Virus record (IMG/VR): IMGVR_UViG_3300031669_004405 | Location: 1-27,662 of that record | Length of the DNA: 27,662 nt | Reading direction: 5' to 3' (one strand) | Source: a virus | In this document: positions 14,530 to 22,377 of the stretch, piece by piece | How positions within the stretch are numbered: position 1 is the first letter of the stretch | Layout of the letters: the number at the start of each line of letters is the position of its first letter | The notes under the pieces: generated by a model | Told to the model about the DNA's origin: nothing | What the model saw: only the letters and a program-made list of their open reading frames with translations | The model's database searches: none | Made by a program: the position numbers and the translations under genes

Positions 14530-15491
14530 TTGTAGTTACAGGCGGTGCAGGTTTTATTGGTCAGAATTTAGTTAATAAATTAATTGAATTGGGACATGAA
14601 AATATTGTTGTTATCGATAATAATATTAATAGGTCGATTGAGAAGTATTTTGGTGTTAAATATATGACCGTTGAAGATTCGTACCTCTGGCTTGAGTTCA
14701 ACCGTTATGACATTGATGTTGTTTATCATCTGGGCGCACGTACTGATACTATGGAGAAGGACGAGAAGATTTTCGAACGTCTTAATCTGAATTACAGTAA
14801 GTTGATTTGGAATTTCTGTAGTGATTACGATATTTCTTTGATTTATGCCAGCAGTGCTGCTACTTATGGTGATGGAGAAGACGGGTTTGATGACGAAGAA
14901 CCCATTCTTAATTTAAAACCGTTAAATCCCTATGGTGAATACAAACACTATTTTGACATGTACGCCCTTGGTAACTCAATTGGTGATAAGAAGTATCAAC
15001 CATCGTTCTGGACAGGATTGAAGTTCTTCAATGTTTATGGAAACCATGAAGAACATAAAGGTGCAATGGCATCGGTTATCTGGCATTTCTACCATCAAAT
15101 AAAAGAAACTGGTGCTGTGAAACTATTTAAATCACATGTTGATTTTTGTGAAGACGGTGAACAAAAACGTGATTTTATTCACGTTTCTGATATCATAAAT
15201 GTGATGATTTTACTTTATGACATCAGACATATTGTGCCTTCAGACATCTATAATCTGGGTACAGGACAAGCCAGAACATACAACGATTTGGCAAAAGCAA
15301 TTTTTAAAAGTTTAGGAAAACAAGAGAATATATCATATATTGACACCCCTTTGGAAATCAGGGATAGTTACCAATACTACACCAGAGCTAAAATGGATAA
15401 ACTACTTGAAACTATTTCGGGGTACAATTTTCTTACGTTGGAAGAAGGTATTGATTTGTATATAAAACTATTAGAATATGAAAATTGCTAA
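14526..15491 (+). CDS. hldD: ADP-L-glycero-D-manno-heptose 6-epimerase-like protein
   Basis: A 321-residue extended short-chain dehydrogenase/reductase. NAD(P) motif TGGAGFIG is at 5-12. YHLGARTDTMEKDEK is the HldD-specific G-A-x-T-D-T segment. SSAATYGDGEDGF comes at 109-121 and the catalytic Y136-x3-K140 pair at NPYGEYK. FFNVYGNHEEHKGAMASVIWHFYHQ and GEQKRDFIHVSDIINV follow, and NLGTGQARTYNDLAKAIF closes. These features, and the length (HldD is ~310), identify it well. The predicted reaction is 6-epimerisation of ADP-D-glycero-D-manno-heptose to the L-form, completing the donor for heptosyltransferases. A 14-nt overlap with the following unknown gene suggests that gene is cotranscribed. Confidence 0.9.
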   Translation: MIVVTGGAGFIGQNLVNKLIELGHENIVVIDNNINRSIEKYFGVKYMTVEDSYLWLEFNRYDIDVVYHLGARTDTMEKDEKIFERLNLNYSKLIWNFCSDYDISLIYASSAATYGDGEDGFDDEEPILNLKPLNPYGEYKHYFDMYALGNSIGDKKYQPSFWTGLKFFNVYGNHEEHKGAMASVIWHFYHQIKETGAVKLFKSHVDFCEDGEQKRDFIHVSDIINVMILLYDIRHIVPSDIYNLGTGQARTYNDLAKAIFKSLGKQENISYIDTPLEIRDSYQYYTRAKMDKLLETISGYNFLTLEEGIDLYIKLLEYENC

Positions 15492-16113
15492 CGTCATTCA
15501 CGAAAAGGAACTGGTAAATCACACAAAAGCACAGTACATCAACTACTTCAACGAACCCAAAGTCTATGATGACCTTGATAAGTCGTTGCCCACATTATAC
15601 GTGGGGTGGTCTTTTATGAAAACCTGTAATCCCGATAATGATATTATTCAAAACGCTGATATCTTGAAGAAGAAAATCATAACGAATGAACTATATTGGG
15701 AATTCAGTTTTCGAGAAAGTAAACCATCCCATGTTAAAGGGGTTGATACTTTTGTTGGTTTAGCACCACAATTTTATTTCACACCGAAATATACGTATAT
15801 TAATCTTGACCCCGTTTTCTTTCAATTAAAAGACATTGATGATGTTATGGATGTCACACCCAAAGAAATTGATGCCACTTATTTATATAAAGGGGAAATG
15901 TTCTATATTTTATGTGAAAATAAAATTACGGGAATCGACCTGAGAATGTATGGTTTCTTTAAATTTGATATCCCACAATTACTCGCCAGATTACAAGGAA
16001 GAACAACCAATCGCTTCGTTGATAAAGAGGGTGAAACCTACCAATCATATTACAAAATCTTTCCAAATTTTGAACTTCTGAAAAGATATATCGTAACGAT
16101 ATTGTCAAAATGA
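15478..16113 (+). CDS. Unrecognised phage protein, 211 aa
   Basis: I do not recognise this protein. It has an aromatic-rich central part (LYVGWSFMKTCNPDNDI; LYWEFSFRES; VDTFVGLAPQFYFTPKYTYINLDPVFFQ) and then YLYKGEMFYILCENKITGIDLRMYGFFKF. That suggests a mixed beta-sheet globular fold, with no membrane segments or signal peptide. A late RLQGRTTNRFVDKEG may be a basic loop. The start overlaps the hldD-like stop by 14 nt, but the next gene lies 37 nt downstream after a possible promoter, so this is probably the last gene of the glycan operon. It could equally be a conserved phage protein unrelated to sugars. Confidence 0.65.
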   Translation: MKIANVIHEKELVNHTKAQYINYFNEPKVYDDLDKSLPTLYVGWSFMKTCNPDNDIIQNADILKKKIITNELYWEFSFRESKPSHVKGVDTFVGLAPQFYFTPKYTYINLDPVFFQLKDIDDVMDVTPKEIDATYLYKGEMFYILCENKITGIDLRMYGFFKFDIPQLLARLQGRTTNRFVDKEGETYQSYYKIFPNFELLKRYIVTILSK

Positions 16114-16122
16114 ATGTTAAGT

Positions 16123-16132
16123 AGTATTTATA
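16123..16132 (+). promoter_or_regulatory. AGTATTTATA motif, possible late promoter
   Basis: The ten bases AGTATTTATA recur exactly at 20900-20909, in another short intergenic gap just before a structural-type gene. Here the motif ends 18 nt before ATG 16151. On the opposite strand it reads TATAAATACT, which equals the T4 late-promoter octamer plus CT, but it would then point away from the genes. Confidence 0.35.
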
Positions 16133-16150
16133 ATAAATAATTATAGTACT

Positions 16151-16333
16151 ATGGAAACAAAAGTAGAAAAAGCAATTAGTGATTTTGTTGAAGAACCTCA
16201 AGTAGAGGAAGTAGAAACAAAGGACGATGAAGCAAAAAAAGTTATTCTTGACGAAAGAGAAGGCTTAATTGAAAGAGTCGATAAAATCTATGTAACCAAA
16301 AACGGCAAACAATTACTAAGAGAACAATACTAA
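16151..16333 (+). CDS. Small acidic protein of unknown function
   Basis: A 60-residue protein with an acidic first half (EEPQVEEVETKDDEAKK) and a more ordered second half, REGLIERVDKIYVTKNGKQLLREQY. I do not recognise it. It opens the block of putative capsid-associated genes, 18 nt after the AGTATTTATA motif and 13 nt before the next gene. The charge pattern and position fit a small head or scaffold-associated component, but that is inference only. No catalytic motif or membrane segment is visible. Confidence 0.6.
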   Translation: METKVEKAISDFVEEPQVEEVETKDDEAKKVILDEREGLIERVDKIYVTKNGKQLLREQY

Positions 16334-16346
16334 TATTCATTCGACA

Positions 16347-17114
16347 ATGGCAAATGAAAAGAAATCGAATCTTTCTGAAGAATATCTAAGAAAGTTCAGA
16401 CATCGTTCGGGATACGTAATCAATGAATCCCCAAAATATCGTCCATTAGTGACTGATAATGAGGAATTTGATGAAATTCCTGTACTTGAGGTAGGTGACC
16501 AAGAAGATGCTCCGAAACCACAAGGTTTAGTGCGTCCAGCACCAAGTAATGACGTACCACAAGGTGCTGAAACACCAGTTCCAGCATTTGATGCTGAAGC
16601 AGGTGGTGAGCCACCAGAAGGTGAGATGACTGACCCAATGGGTGAACCAACGGCAGGTGAAGACCCACTGATTGGCGGTCCACAGGCTGCTGATGCTGGT
16701 ATGGGTATGCCACCACCAGAACCTGAAAACGAGGTCGATGACCTTCAAAACGAAATTATTAAACACAATATCGAAGCCATGAGAAGTATTCACGACCAAT
16801 TAGAAGGTTTGAATTCAACCATTCAGGGACTGAATCAGAAAATGGATGTATTGGGTGCTGAAGTTGAAGAAGTTCGTGAACCAACTGACTCGGAAAAACT
16901 CATGAATAAAACCGATGTGAGTTATCCTTATTATTTCAATCTAAATGATTTGTGGTCAGATAACTGGTTTGACCAAAAGCGTGTTGGTGCTGATGGCAAG
17001 ACTGATGATAGAGGTATGAAAGAATTACCTGATGGTACTTATGTTGCGGATTTCGATGATTTACCGCAGAAGTCTAAGATAGATGTGCAGAACAGTTTTA
17101 ACGACATGGTGTAA
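16347..17114 (+). CDS. Putative capsid-associated acidic protein with I-N-E processing-like site
   Basis: This 255-residue protein starts with SEEYLRKFRHRSGYVINESP. I25-N26-E27 lies at the same place as the L-N-E of the next three proteins and fits the T4 prohead protease rule (L/I)-x-E followed by a cut. Residues 45-130 are low-complexity, rich in P, G, E, D and A (PAPSNDVPQGAETPVPAF and so on), and look disordered. Residues 130-175 (DLQNEIIKHNIEAMRSIHDQLEGLNSTIQGLNQKMDVL) are a likely coiled coil. The C-terminal ~70 residues (YPYYFNLNDLWSDNWFDQKRVG) look folded. I do not recognise the family. A head-internal or decoration role is inferred from the N-terminal pattern and neighbours. Confidence 0.7.
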   Translation: MANEKKSNLSEEYLRKFRHRSGYVINESPKYRPLVTDNEEFDEIPVLEVGDQEDAPKPQGLVRPAPSNDVPQGAETPVPAFDAEAGGEPPEGEMTDPMGEPTAGEDPLIGGPQAADAGMGMPPPEPENEVDDLQNEIIKHNIEAMRSIHDQLEGLNSTIQGLNQKMDVLGAEVEEVREPTDSEKLMNKTDVSYPYYFNLNDLWSDNWFDQKRVGADGKTDDRGMKELPDGTYVADFDDLPQKSKIDVQNSFNDMV

Positions 17115-18031
17115 TGAAGAAATATGATAAACAAAGATTATTTGAAGTCATGGGAAGACTTGACCCAACGTTTAAACCCAGATTAAATGAGGGAGATGCC
17201 TTCAATGATGCTGGTGAGCCATTAATGACACATCAACAATTTAATGATTACAGTGAACCTGCTGAACCTGAGTACGATGATAATGAAAAACCACAATACC
17301 CAAAAGGTATGGGTGATTTTAATCATGTTGATTGGCAAATGGTACATGAACAACTGGTTATAAATACCGAATTACTTAGAGCAAATAAAACAAGTGACGG
17401 TAATTTAATGGCTGCAAATGTTGGTGATTTTACCGATTATGATGGTATGTTGAGTCCTGAAGAATTAAAACAACTCGAAGCATTTAATTTGATTTGGATT
17501 GACGGTCATTTTCCAATGATTGATGACGAACAATATTTGGATTTCGAAACATTTAAAGCAAAGGCTGCTGAGATATGGGATAAAGATACTCCAAGTCAGA
17601 TACAACCAAATGATAGTGAAGCACCTTATTTAAGAGGTAGAGAACCAATGTCGGAAGAAGAATTTGGTGCTCAAGAGTTACCAATACAAAATGTTCCTTC
17701 TCAGATTGATGGACGTAGTAAAGTAAGTGCAAAGAATTTAATATATAAACACATTGAACCTTTAATGAAAGGTATTTTTAGTGATGAATCATGGGAAGGT
17801 GTTAGAAAAATATGGGATAAGTTTGGTGAATTGGGTCTTGATTGGGATTTTAGCCGTAATTCCGAATATTATGGTGGCATGCCACCACAAGGCAAAACTT
17901 GGTATTTCGAAATCAAGTTCATGGGAAATAACGACAGACCCCAAACATTATTTGGTACTTTAACAGCAGCAGGTGCTGGTAGCGTTGAAGACCCATTAGG
18001 TAGATACGATATAACAGTAGTATTGTCATAA
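17114..18031 (+). CDS. Putative capsid-targeted protein with N-terminal L-N-E peptide
   Basis: A 305-residue acidic protein. Residues 6-16 (KQRLFEVMGRL) and the L24-N25-E26-G27 site parallel those of the two following genes (KERLFEM / KERFLEM, then L-N-E). After a disordered stretch (27-70), the middle (75-150) has WQMVHEQLVINTELLRANK and FTDYDGMLSPEELKQLEAFNLIWIDGHFPMI. The C-terminal third holds AKNLIYKHIEPLMKGIFSDESWEGVRKIWDKFGELG, followed by a beta-rich end (KTWYFEIKFMGNNDRPQTLFGTL). No enzyme motif is visible. T4 internal head proteins carry a short N-terminal targeting peptide removed by gp21 protease, and this looks analogous. The gene overlaps the preceding stop by 1 nt (TAATG). Confidence 0.7.
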   Translation: MKKYDKQRLFEVMGRLDPTFKPRLNEGDAFNDAGEPLMTHQQFNDYSEPAEPEYDDNEKPQYPKGMGDFNHVDWQMVHEQLVINTELLRANKTSDGNLMAANVGDFTDYDGMLSPEELKQLEAFNLIWIDGHFPMIDDEQYLDFETFKAKAAEIWDKDTPSQIQPNDSEAPYLRGREPMSEEEFGAQELPIQNVPSQIDGRSKVSAKNLIYKHIEPLMKGIFSDESWEGVRKIWDKFGELGLDWDFSRNSEYYGGMPPQGKTWYFEIKFMGNNDRPQTLFGTLTAAGAGSVEDPLGRYDITVVLS

Positions 18032-18032
18032 C

Positions 18033-18473
18033 ATGAAAATATTTCACCCATATGGTTCAAAAGAAAGACTCTTTGAAATGGTGAATAGAGTTAATGGTCT
18101 CAATGAAGAACTTCTCCCAAAAGAGAAGAAAGAAGAGATTATTAATAAATTCGTCAAAGAAGTTTGTAAATATTTGGGTGTTAGTAGTAATAAGATAGAG
18201 ATATCATATGACCCAAAAGAAGCACAGGGAATGTCTTCTTTCGGTAAACACACCCCAAGTACGGGGATTATTAGAGTGGTTGCAGAGAATCGAAACCTTG
18301 CTGATGTTCTGAGAACACTGGCACACGAGTTGGTTCATCGCAAGCAAGAGAAAGAAGGTAAACTTTATGCTGGTGCTGGTGATGATGGTACTAACATTGA
18401 AAACGAAGCAAATGCTGAAGCAGCATTAATAATGAGAAGGTTTGGTAAAACCAATCCGATAATTTTTGAATAA
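18033..18473 (+). CDS. Small HExxH metallopeptidase-like protein with capsid-targeting-like N-terminus
   Basis: A 146-residue protein in two parts. Residues 8-25 (GSKERLFEMVNRVNGLNE) match the next gene's start (GSKERFLEMFQGVNK, then QLNE) and end in L23-N24-E25, a prohead-protease-type site. After a linker helix (LLPKEKKEEIINKFVKEVCKYLG), residues 80-130 look like a minimal zincin. RVVAENRNLADVLRTLAHELVHRKQEKEG contains H98-E99-L-V-H102, and ENEANAEAALIMRRFG gives E125 or E129 as candidate third zinc ligand, as in gluzincin-like folds. Cellular substrates cannot be inferred. If packaged it could be injected with the DNA or act in the virion. A non-catalytic HELVH by chance is less likely because the helix and downstream Glu also fit. 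Confidence 0.75.
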   Translation: MKIFHPYGSKERLFEMVNRVNGLNEELLPKEKKEEIINKFVKEVCKYLGVSSNKIEISYDPKEAQGMSSFGKHTPSTGIIRVVAENRNLADVLRTLAHELVHRKQEKEGKLYAGAGDDGTNIENEANAEAALIMRRFGKTNPIIFE

Positions 18474-18484
18474 AAACAGAGGCT

Positions 18485-20842
18485 ATGAAAATAAAAACAC
18501 CAATTGGTAGTAAAGAAAGATTCCTTGAAATGTTTCAAGGCGTTAATAAAGTTCAACTAAACGAAGTCAATACAAATGTGGTGCAAACTGGCACACAATT
18601 GATTGAAAAAGCGTTTGAAGAACTAAAAAATAAACAAGCCAACATTCAACAAACTAATACACAAACAGTTGGTGATAATAATTTTGTTGAAATAATCAGT
18701 AATGACGAAGAAGGTAATGTAATTACATTCAAATTTAAAATTGATTCAGCAGAAGGTGACCAAGATGGTGTCTATAATGTGAGTAATGCGGTTCTATCTG
18801 AATTCAAAGTTCAATCACAAACACTTAATGTTGATATGCCCGAAAATATGGAGGCTGTGCAGGATTTTAATGCGAATCATGGTGGTGAAATCATGGATGT
18901 CGTTAGTGAATATGCTAATTTTGAAACCGAGACTGCAAGTCTTGGTGACGAGGTTTATGAGGAAGCCGTAAGATTCATTGATAAAGTACCATATAAAAAA
19001 GGCACGGAGCAAATGCAAACCAATAAAGCATATGCCGACCAGAAACCAACTAATCCTGATGTAAGAGTTAAATCTGATGAATTGGATAAATTTGTGAGTG
19101 AAATGGATGAATATGAACCAGAAGCCGAAGAAGACCCAATGGCGTTACCGCCCGAATTTACTGATGCCGACATACCTGATGACGATGATGATACAAAAGG
19201 TATCGACCCTTTTGACCAAGAAATAATGGATTATGAAAATGATGATGAACCTCTGGAACAAGTAAGTCCAGAGAAGGCTGCTGTTATTAATCAGGCTTAT
19301 GACAACCTTGTCAATGCTGGAAATCAAGCACCCACAACTAATGAAATAATGGCAGAAATCGATAGGTTACAGGGTAAAGTAAAACCAGTTGAAAAAACAA
19401 GAGCAATTCCTAAAGGTGCTGAAGCATTTTGGGAAAGCAAACATAAGGTTATTGATATGAATGCCGATACCGCAACCCAACATTTGTACAATAAAACGGT
19501 TTCACCAGAAATGAAGGAAAAAGTAATTAGATTTGCCGATGAAATTCTTGGTGAACGTCTTGGGGTTAGAAAATTTCAAATGCCCAGAGAAGAATATCTG
19601 GAAATGGTTAGGAAATTGGCAATTGAAATTTATCGACAAGATGCTATTGAAATGAATGAAACCGAAGAAAAGAAAATCAGTAAAGATTACCCAGACCAAA
19701 TGGGAAAGAAGTTCAAACCCAAAAATCAGATACCAAAGAAAAAGAAGAGACCACAATCTGTGGTAAAACTAAGTGAGGAATCTGAAATACCTCAAGAATA
19801 TTGGGGAAATCCTGAAGATGAGATAAATGAAGAAGATGTTGAAAAAGAAAAAGAAGAAGTTGGTGATATGATTGCTGGTGGTAAAGCCGATAAGAAAAAA
19901 CCACAGGATTTTGATAAAGAACAAATAAAGATGGGATTAAAAGTTGAGATGGAACACACTGATGACCCAATGGTTGCTATTGAAATTACTATGGACCACC
20001 TTACAGAATTTCCTGATTACTATACACGTCTTGATAAAATGGAAAAACAAGCTAAAGGTGATACCAAATCAGAAAGTGAAGAACCTCATGAAAGCGGTGC
20101 ATATCTTCAAGACGGCATGCCCGGTGAGAAAGACCGAAATGGACACCCAATACCATCAGTTGACCCAAATTTTACTATGATGAAGCCAATGGAAGGTATG
20201 GTAGATAATACTCCTGAAGAAGAAGAAATTACTGATGAATTACTTGGATATAAACCACATAATGTCGGTGATTATGCAAGTGAAGAATTTGACCATGTTC
20301 CAAGTGCTGATGCCGAAAAACAATATTGGGATAAAGAACATTACAAACAAGACCAAGAAAAAGAAGTTGGTGGAGAAGAGGAAAAAGAAGAAATTATTGA
20401 CGAAGAAGACGGAATGGAAGAATATACTGGTGAAGTTGGTGACCGTTACCAAGACGGTGAAGGTAACCAATTCACAGTAAGAGATATGGTAAAAGGCGGT
20501 GTGACGTTACAGGGACAAGGTGGTGATAAAGAAATTGCTACACGTGATATACAGTTTTTGAAAAAACTCAGTGAAGAGGTAAATAAACATATTGTTGTAT
20601 ATGATGGTACATCTGCTTATGTTGAAAATGAAAATAATATTCCAGAAGATGTTGAGGTAATAGGAAGATTTAATAATATCGATGATGCCCAAGCATTTGC
20701 TGATAAATATAATGATAGTGCATATGCCATTACCGAAGAACAAGTTAAAACGGCAAGACAGGCATTGAATAGGAGAGGAATTACTGATGGAATGACGAAA
20801 AAAGAAGCTGTACAACTTTTAATCAAGCACAATATCAAATAA
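18485..20842 (+). CDS. Large acidic putative virion protein with DUF5661-like segment
   Basis: A 785-residue, strongly acidic protein. The N-terminus (GSKERFLEMFQGVNK, then L25-N26-E27) is homologous to the start of the HELVH gene just upstream. Residues ~28-180 look folded (EIISNDEEGNVITFKFKI). Residues 200-260 are low-complexity acid (PDDDDDTK). Residues 320-395 include EEYLEMVRKLAIEIYRQDAI. About 407-424 is a basic patch with KPKNQIPKKKKRP. About 475-523 matches the DUF5661 pattern (DFDKEQIKMGLKVEMEH, then AIEITMDHLTEFPDYYTRLDKME). An acidic stretch and a C-terminal ~130 residues follow (TVRDMVKGGVTLQGQGG; DDAQAFADKYNDSAYAITEEQ). Such composition suggests an abundant internal or head-filling protein; the function is unknown. 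A hairpin terminator follows. Confidence 0.75.
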   Translation: MKIKTPIGSKERFLEMFQGVNKVQLNEVNTNVVQTGTQLIEKAFEELKNKQANIQQTNTQTVGDNNFVEIISNDEEGNVITFKFKIDSAEGDQDGVYNVSNAVLSEFKVQSQTLNVDMPENMEAVQDFNANHGGEIMDVVSEYANFETETASLGDEVYEEAVRFIDKVPYKKGTEQMQTNKAYADQKPTNPDVRVKSDELDKFVSEMDEYEPEAEEDPMALPPEFTDADIPDDDDDTKGIDPFDQEIMDYENDDEPLEQVSPEKAAVINQAYDNLVNAGNQAPTTNEIMAEIDRLQGKVKPVEKTRAIPKGAEAFWESKHKVIDMNADTATQHLYNKTVSPEMKEKVIRFADEILGERLGVRKFQMPREEYLEMVRKLAIEIYRQDAIEMNETEEKKISKDYPDQMGKKFKPKNQIPKKKKRPQSVVKLSEESEIPQEYWGNPEDEINEEDVEKEKEEVGDMIAGGKADKKKPQDFDKEQIKMGLKVEMEHTDDPMVAIEITMDHLTEFPDYYTRLDKMEKQAKGDTKSESEEPHESGAYLQDGMPGEKDRNGHPIPSVDPNFTMMKPMEGMVDNTPEEEEITDELLGYKPHNVGDYASEEFDHVPSADAEKQYWDKEHYKQDQEKEVGGEEEKEEIIDEEDGMEEYTGEVGDRYQDGEGNQFTVRDMVKGGVTLQGQGGDKEIATRDIQFLKKLSEEVNKHIVVYDGTSAYVENENNIPEDVEVIGRFNNIDDAQAFADKYNDSAYAITEEQVKTARQALNRRGITDGMTKKEAVQLLIKHNIK

Positions 20843-20863
20843 TTAATTAAATATTCACACAAT

Positions 20864-20892
20864 AAAAGAGACTACCACGTGTAGTCTTTTTT
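20864..20892 (+). terminator. Rho-independent terminator after the large acidic gene
   Basis: AAAAGAGACTAC (20864-20875), a 5-nt loop, then GTAGTCTTTTTT form a 12-bp stem with a single G-U pair and a terminal T run. It closes the putative capsid gene block and stands 30 nt before the next start. Confidence 0.9.
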
Positions 20893-20899
20893 GTTTATG

Positions 20900-20909
20900 A
20901 GTATTTATA
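20900..20909 (+). promoter_or_regulatory. AGTATTTATA motif, possible late promoter (second copy)
   Basis: Identical to 16123-16132. It lies between a terminator (ends 20892) and the start of a structural-type gene (ATG 20923), so a promoter is needed about here. The opposite-strand reading is TATAAATACT. Confidence 0.4.
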
Positions 20910-20922
20910 GAAAAATATATTG

Positions 20923-22347
20923 ATGTCGACATTCAGGTCATATTTCTCAAAGAACGATACGTTGATTAGTACTAATCTAACCAACAATTCTCAGAACCCC
21001 GTTACTGAGGTGTCATATGGTTCACTTCAAGAAAGAATTACCAGATTCATTTTTGATGTTGATTTATCGGATTTAATCGATAAAATCAATAATGGATTCA
21101 TAATTCCAAGTACTGGAATGACACACATTTTACATATGACCAATACTATAAGTTATGCTCAACAATATTTGGGAAAGAAATCGTATTCCGAAGCCATTGA
21201 AAGAGCAAATAGTTTTGACTTGGATTTGTTCAATGTTGATGAAGATTGGGATGAAGGAAGTGGTTATGATTTTATATATGATGACATAATTTTTCCTGAT
21301 GCTATTGAGCAAGCAGCGAATTGGAAAGACAGAAAAACTGATGTGGAGTGGACAAATGCTGGTGCATATAATACTGGCACAACACAGATAATTGGCACAC
21401 AGAGATTTGAAACAGGTGGTGAAAGCCTGAATATTGATATTACTGATTACATAAACCAGAGACTCACTGAAATGGGTGTTAGTGGATTAACAGGAACAAC
21501 AGGATATACTGGAAGCAGTTTTGGTCTTGGTCTTAAATTTCCAGACAGTCTTGAAGAACTCGTAACCCTTTATACACAAGCAGTTGCGTTTCATGCAAAA
21601 AATACCAATACTTGGTATGAACCCTATGTCGAAACCGTTGTTGATGACACAATTACTGATGACCGTAACTATTTCTATCTGGATAAAGACAATGATTTAT
21701 ATCTCTATGTAAATATTGGTGGCATTTTACAAGATATTAGTGTGTCGAGTGTTAATATTTACGATTATGAAGACAATCTAATTAATACATTAACTGGTGA
21801 TTCGATTGTGAATGTGACTAAAGGCATCTATAAAATCACATTAAATATTGATTCAGAAAGTTATCCAGATGCTGTTATATTCAAAGACGAGTGGAATCTC
21901 GTTATAAATGGTAGAGAAACTCAACATCTTGGTGAATTCTATCTAATTTCAGAGAAGAAATTCTATACTTTCGACCAAACAAACCAAATTGATTTCGCCA
22001 ATTATTTCTTCTATTTCTGGGGAATTTCTCAAAAAGAGAAACTTACTGCTGGAAATGTGAGAAAAGTAAAATTAACAATAAAAGAACTATACGCAAATCA
22101 AAATAATTTCTTACCTTTAGATATTGAGTACAGGGTGTTCATAACTGTTGGTGAAAAATATGAGATTGATGTAATACCTTTCACAAGTGTTGATAGAACA
22201 AGTGCGGGTTATGAATTTAACCTCGATACATCTTGGTTAATACCACAAGATTATTACCTGCAAATAAGAATGAAGAACGGAAATTATTACGAAAATAAGC
22301 AAACTTTATCATTCACCGTTGTTTCTAACAAATTATCACCAATTTAA
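20923..22347 (+). CDS. Putative phage structural protein (tail/surface type)
   Basis: From ATG 20923 the protein has 474 residues (a TTG at 20920 is an alternative start). It opens with TFRSYFSKNDTLISTN and then NSQNPVTEVSYG and ERITRFIFDVDLSDL, a pattern of beta-strand virion proteins that resembles DNRLRE-type beta-sandwiches. Around residues 186-200 is a G-x-T-G stretch (GLTGTTGYTGSS), as found in phage fibre or surface proteins. The C-terminal half is regular beta-strand sequence (YLYVNIGGILQDISVSSVNIYD; GIYKITLNIDSESYPDAVIF; FYTFDQTNQIDFANYF) suggesting Ig-like or fibre-attachment domains. No catalytic motif. It lies alone between a terminator and the gene-32 promoter, so it is probably its own transcription unit. 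Assignment to tail or capsid surface is inferred. Confidence 0.6.
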   Translation: MSTFRSYFSKNDTLISTNLTNNSQNPVTEVSYGSLQERITRFIFDVDLSDLIDKINNGFIIPSTGMTHILHMTNTISYAQQYLGKKSYSEAIERANSFDLDLFNVDEDWDEGSGYDFIYDDIIFPDAIEQAANWKDRKTDVEWTNAGAYNTGTTQIIGTQRFETGGESLNIDITDYINQRLTEMGVSGLTGTTGYTGSSFGLGLKFPDSLEELVTLYTQAVAFHAKNTNTWYEPYVETVVDDTITDDRNYFYLDKDNDLYLYVNIGGILQDISVSSVNIYDYEDNLINTLTGDSIVNVTKGIYKITLNIDSESYPDAVIFKDEWNLVINGRETQHLGEFYLISEKKFYTFDQTNQIDFANYFFYFWGISQKEKLTAGNVRKVKLTIKELYANQNNFLPLDIEYRVFITVGEKYEIDVIPFTSVDRTSAGYEFNLDTSWLIPQDYYLQIRMKNGNYYENKQTLSFTVVSNKLSPI

Positions 22348-22377
22348 TCAAAAAACTTACGATTTTTTTTAAAAAGA

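Noticed and set aside
18973-19800. Low-complexity acidic stretches as tandem-repeat DNA
   Set aside because: No periodic nucleotide repeat is visible; the composition comes from D/E/P-rich codons.
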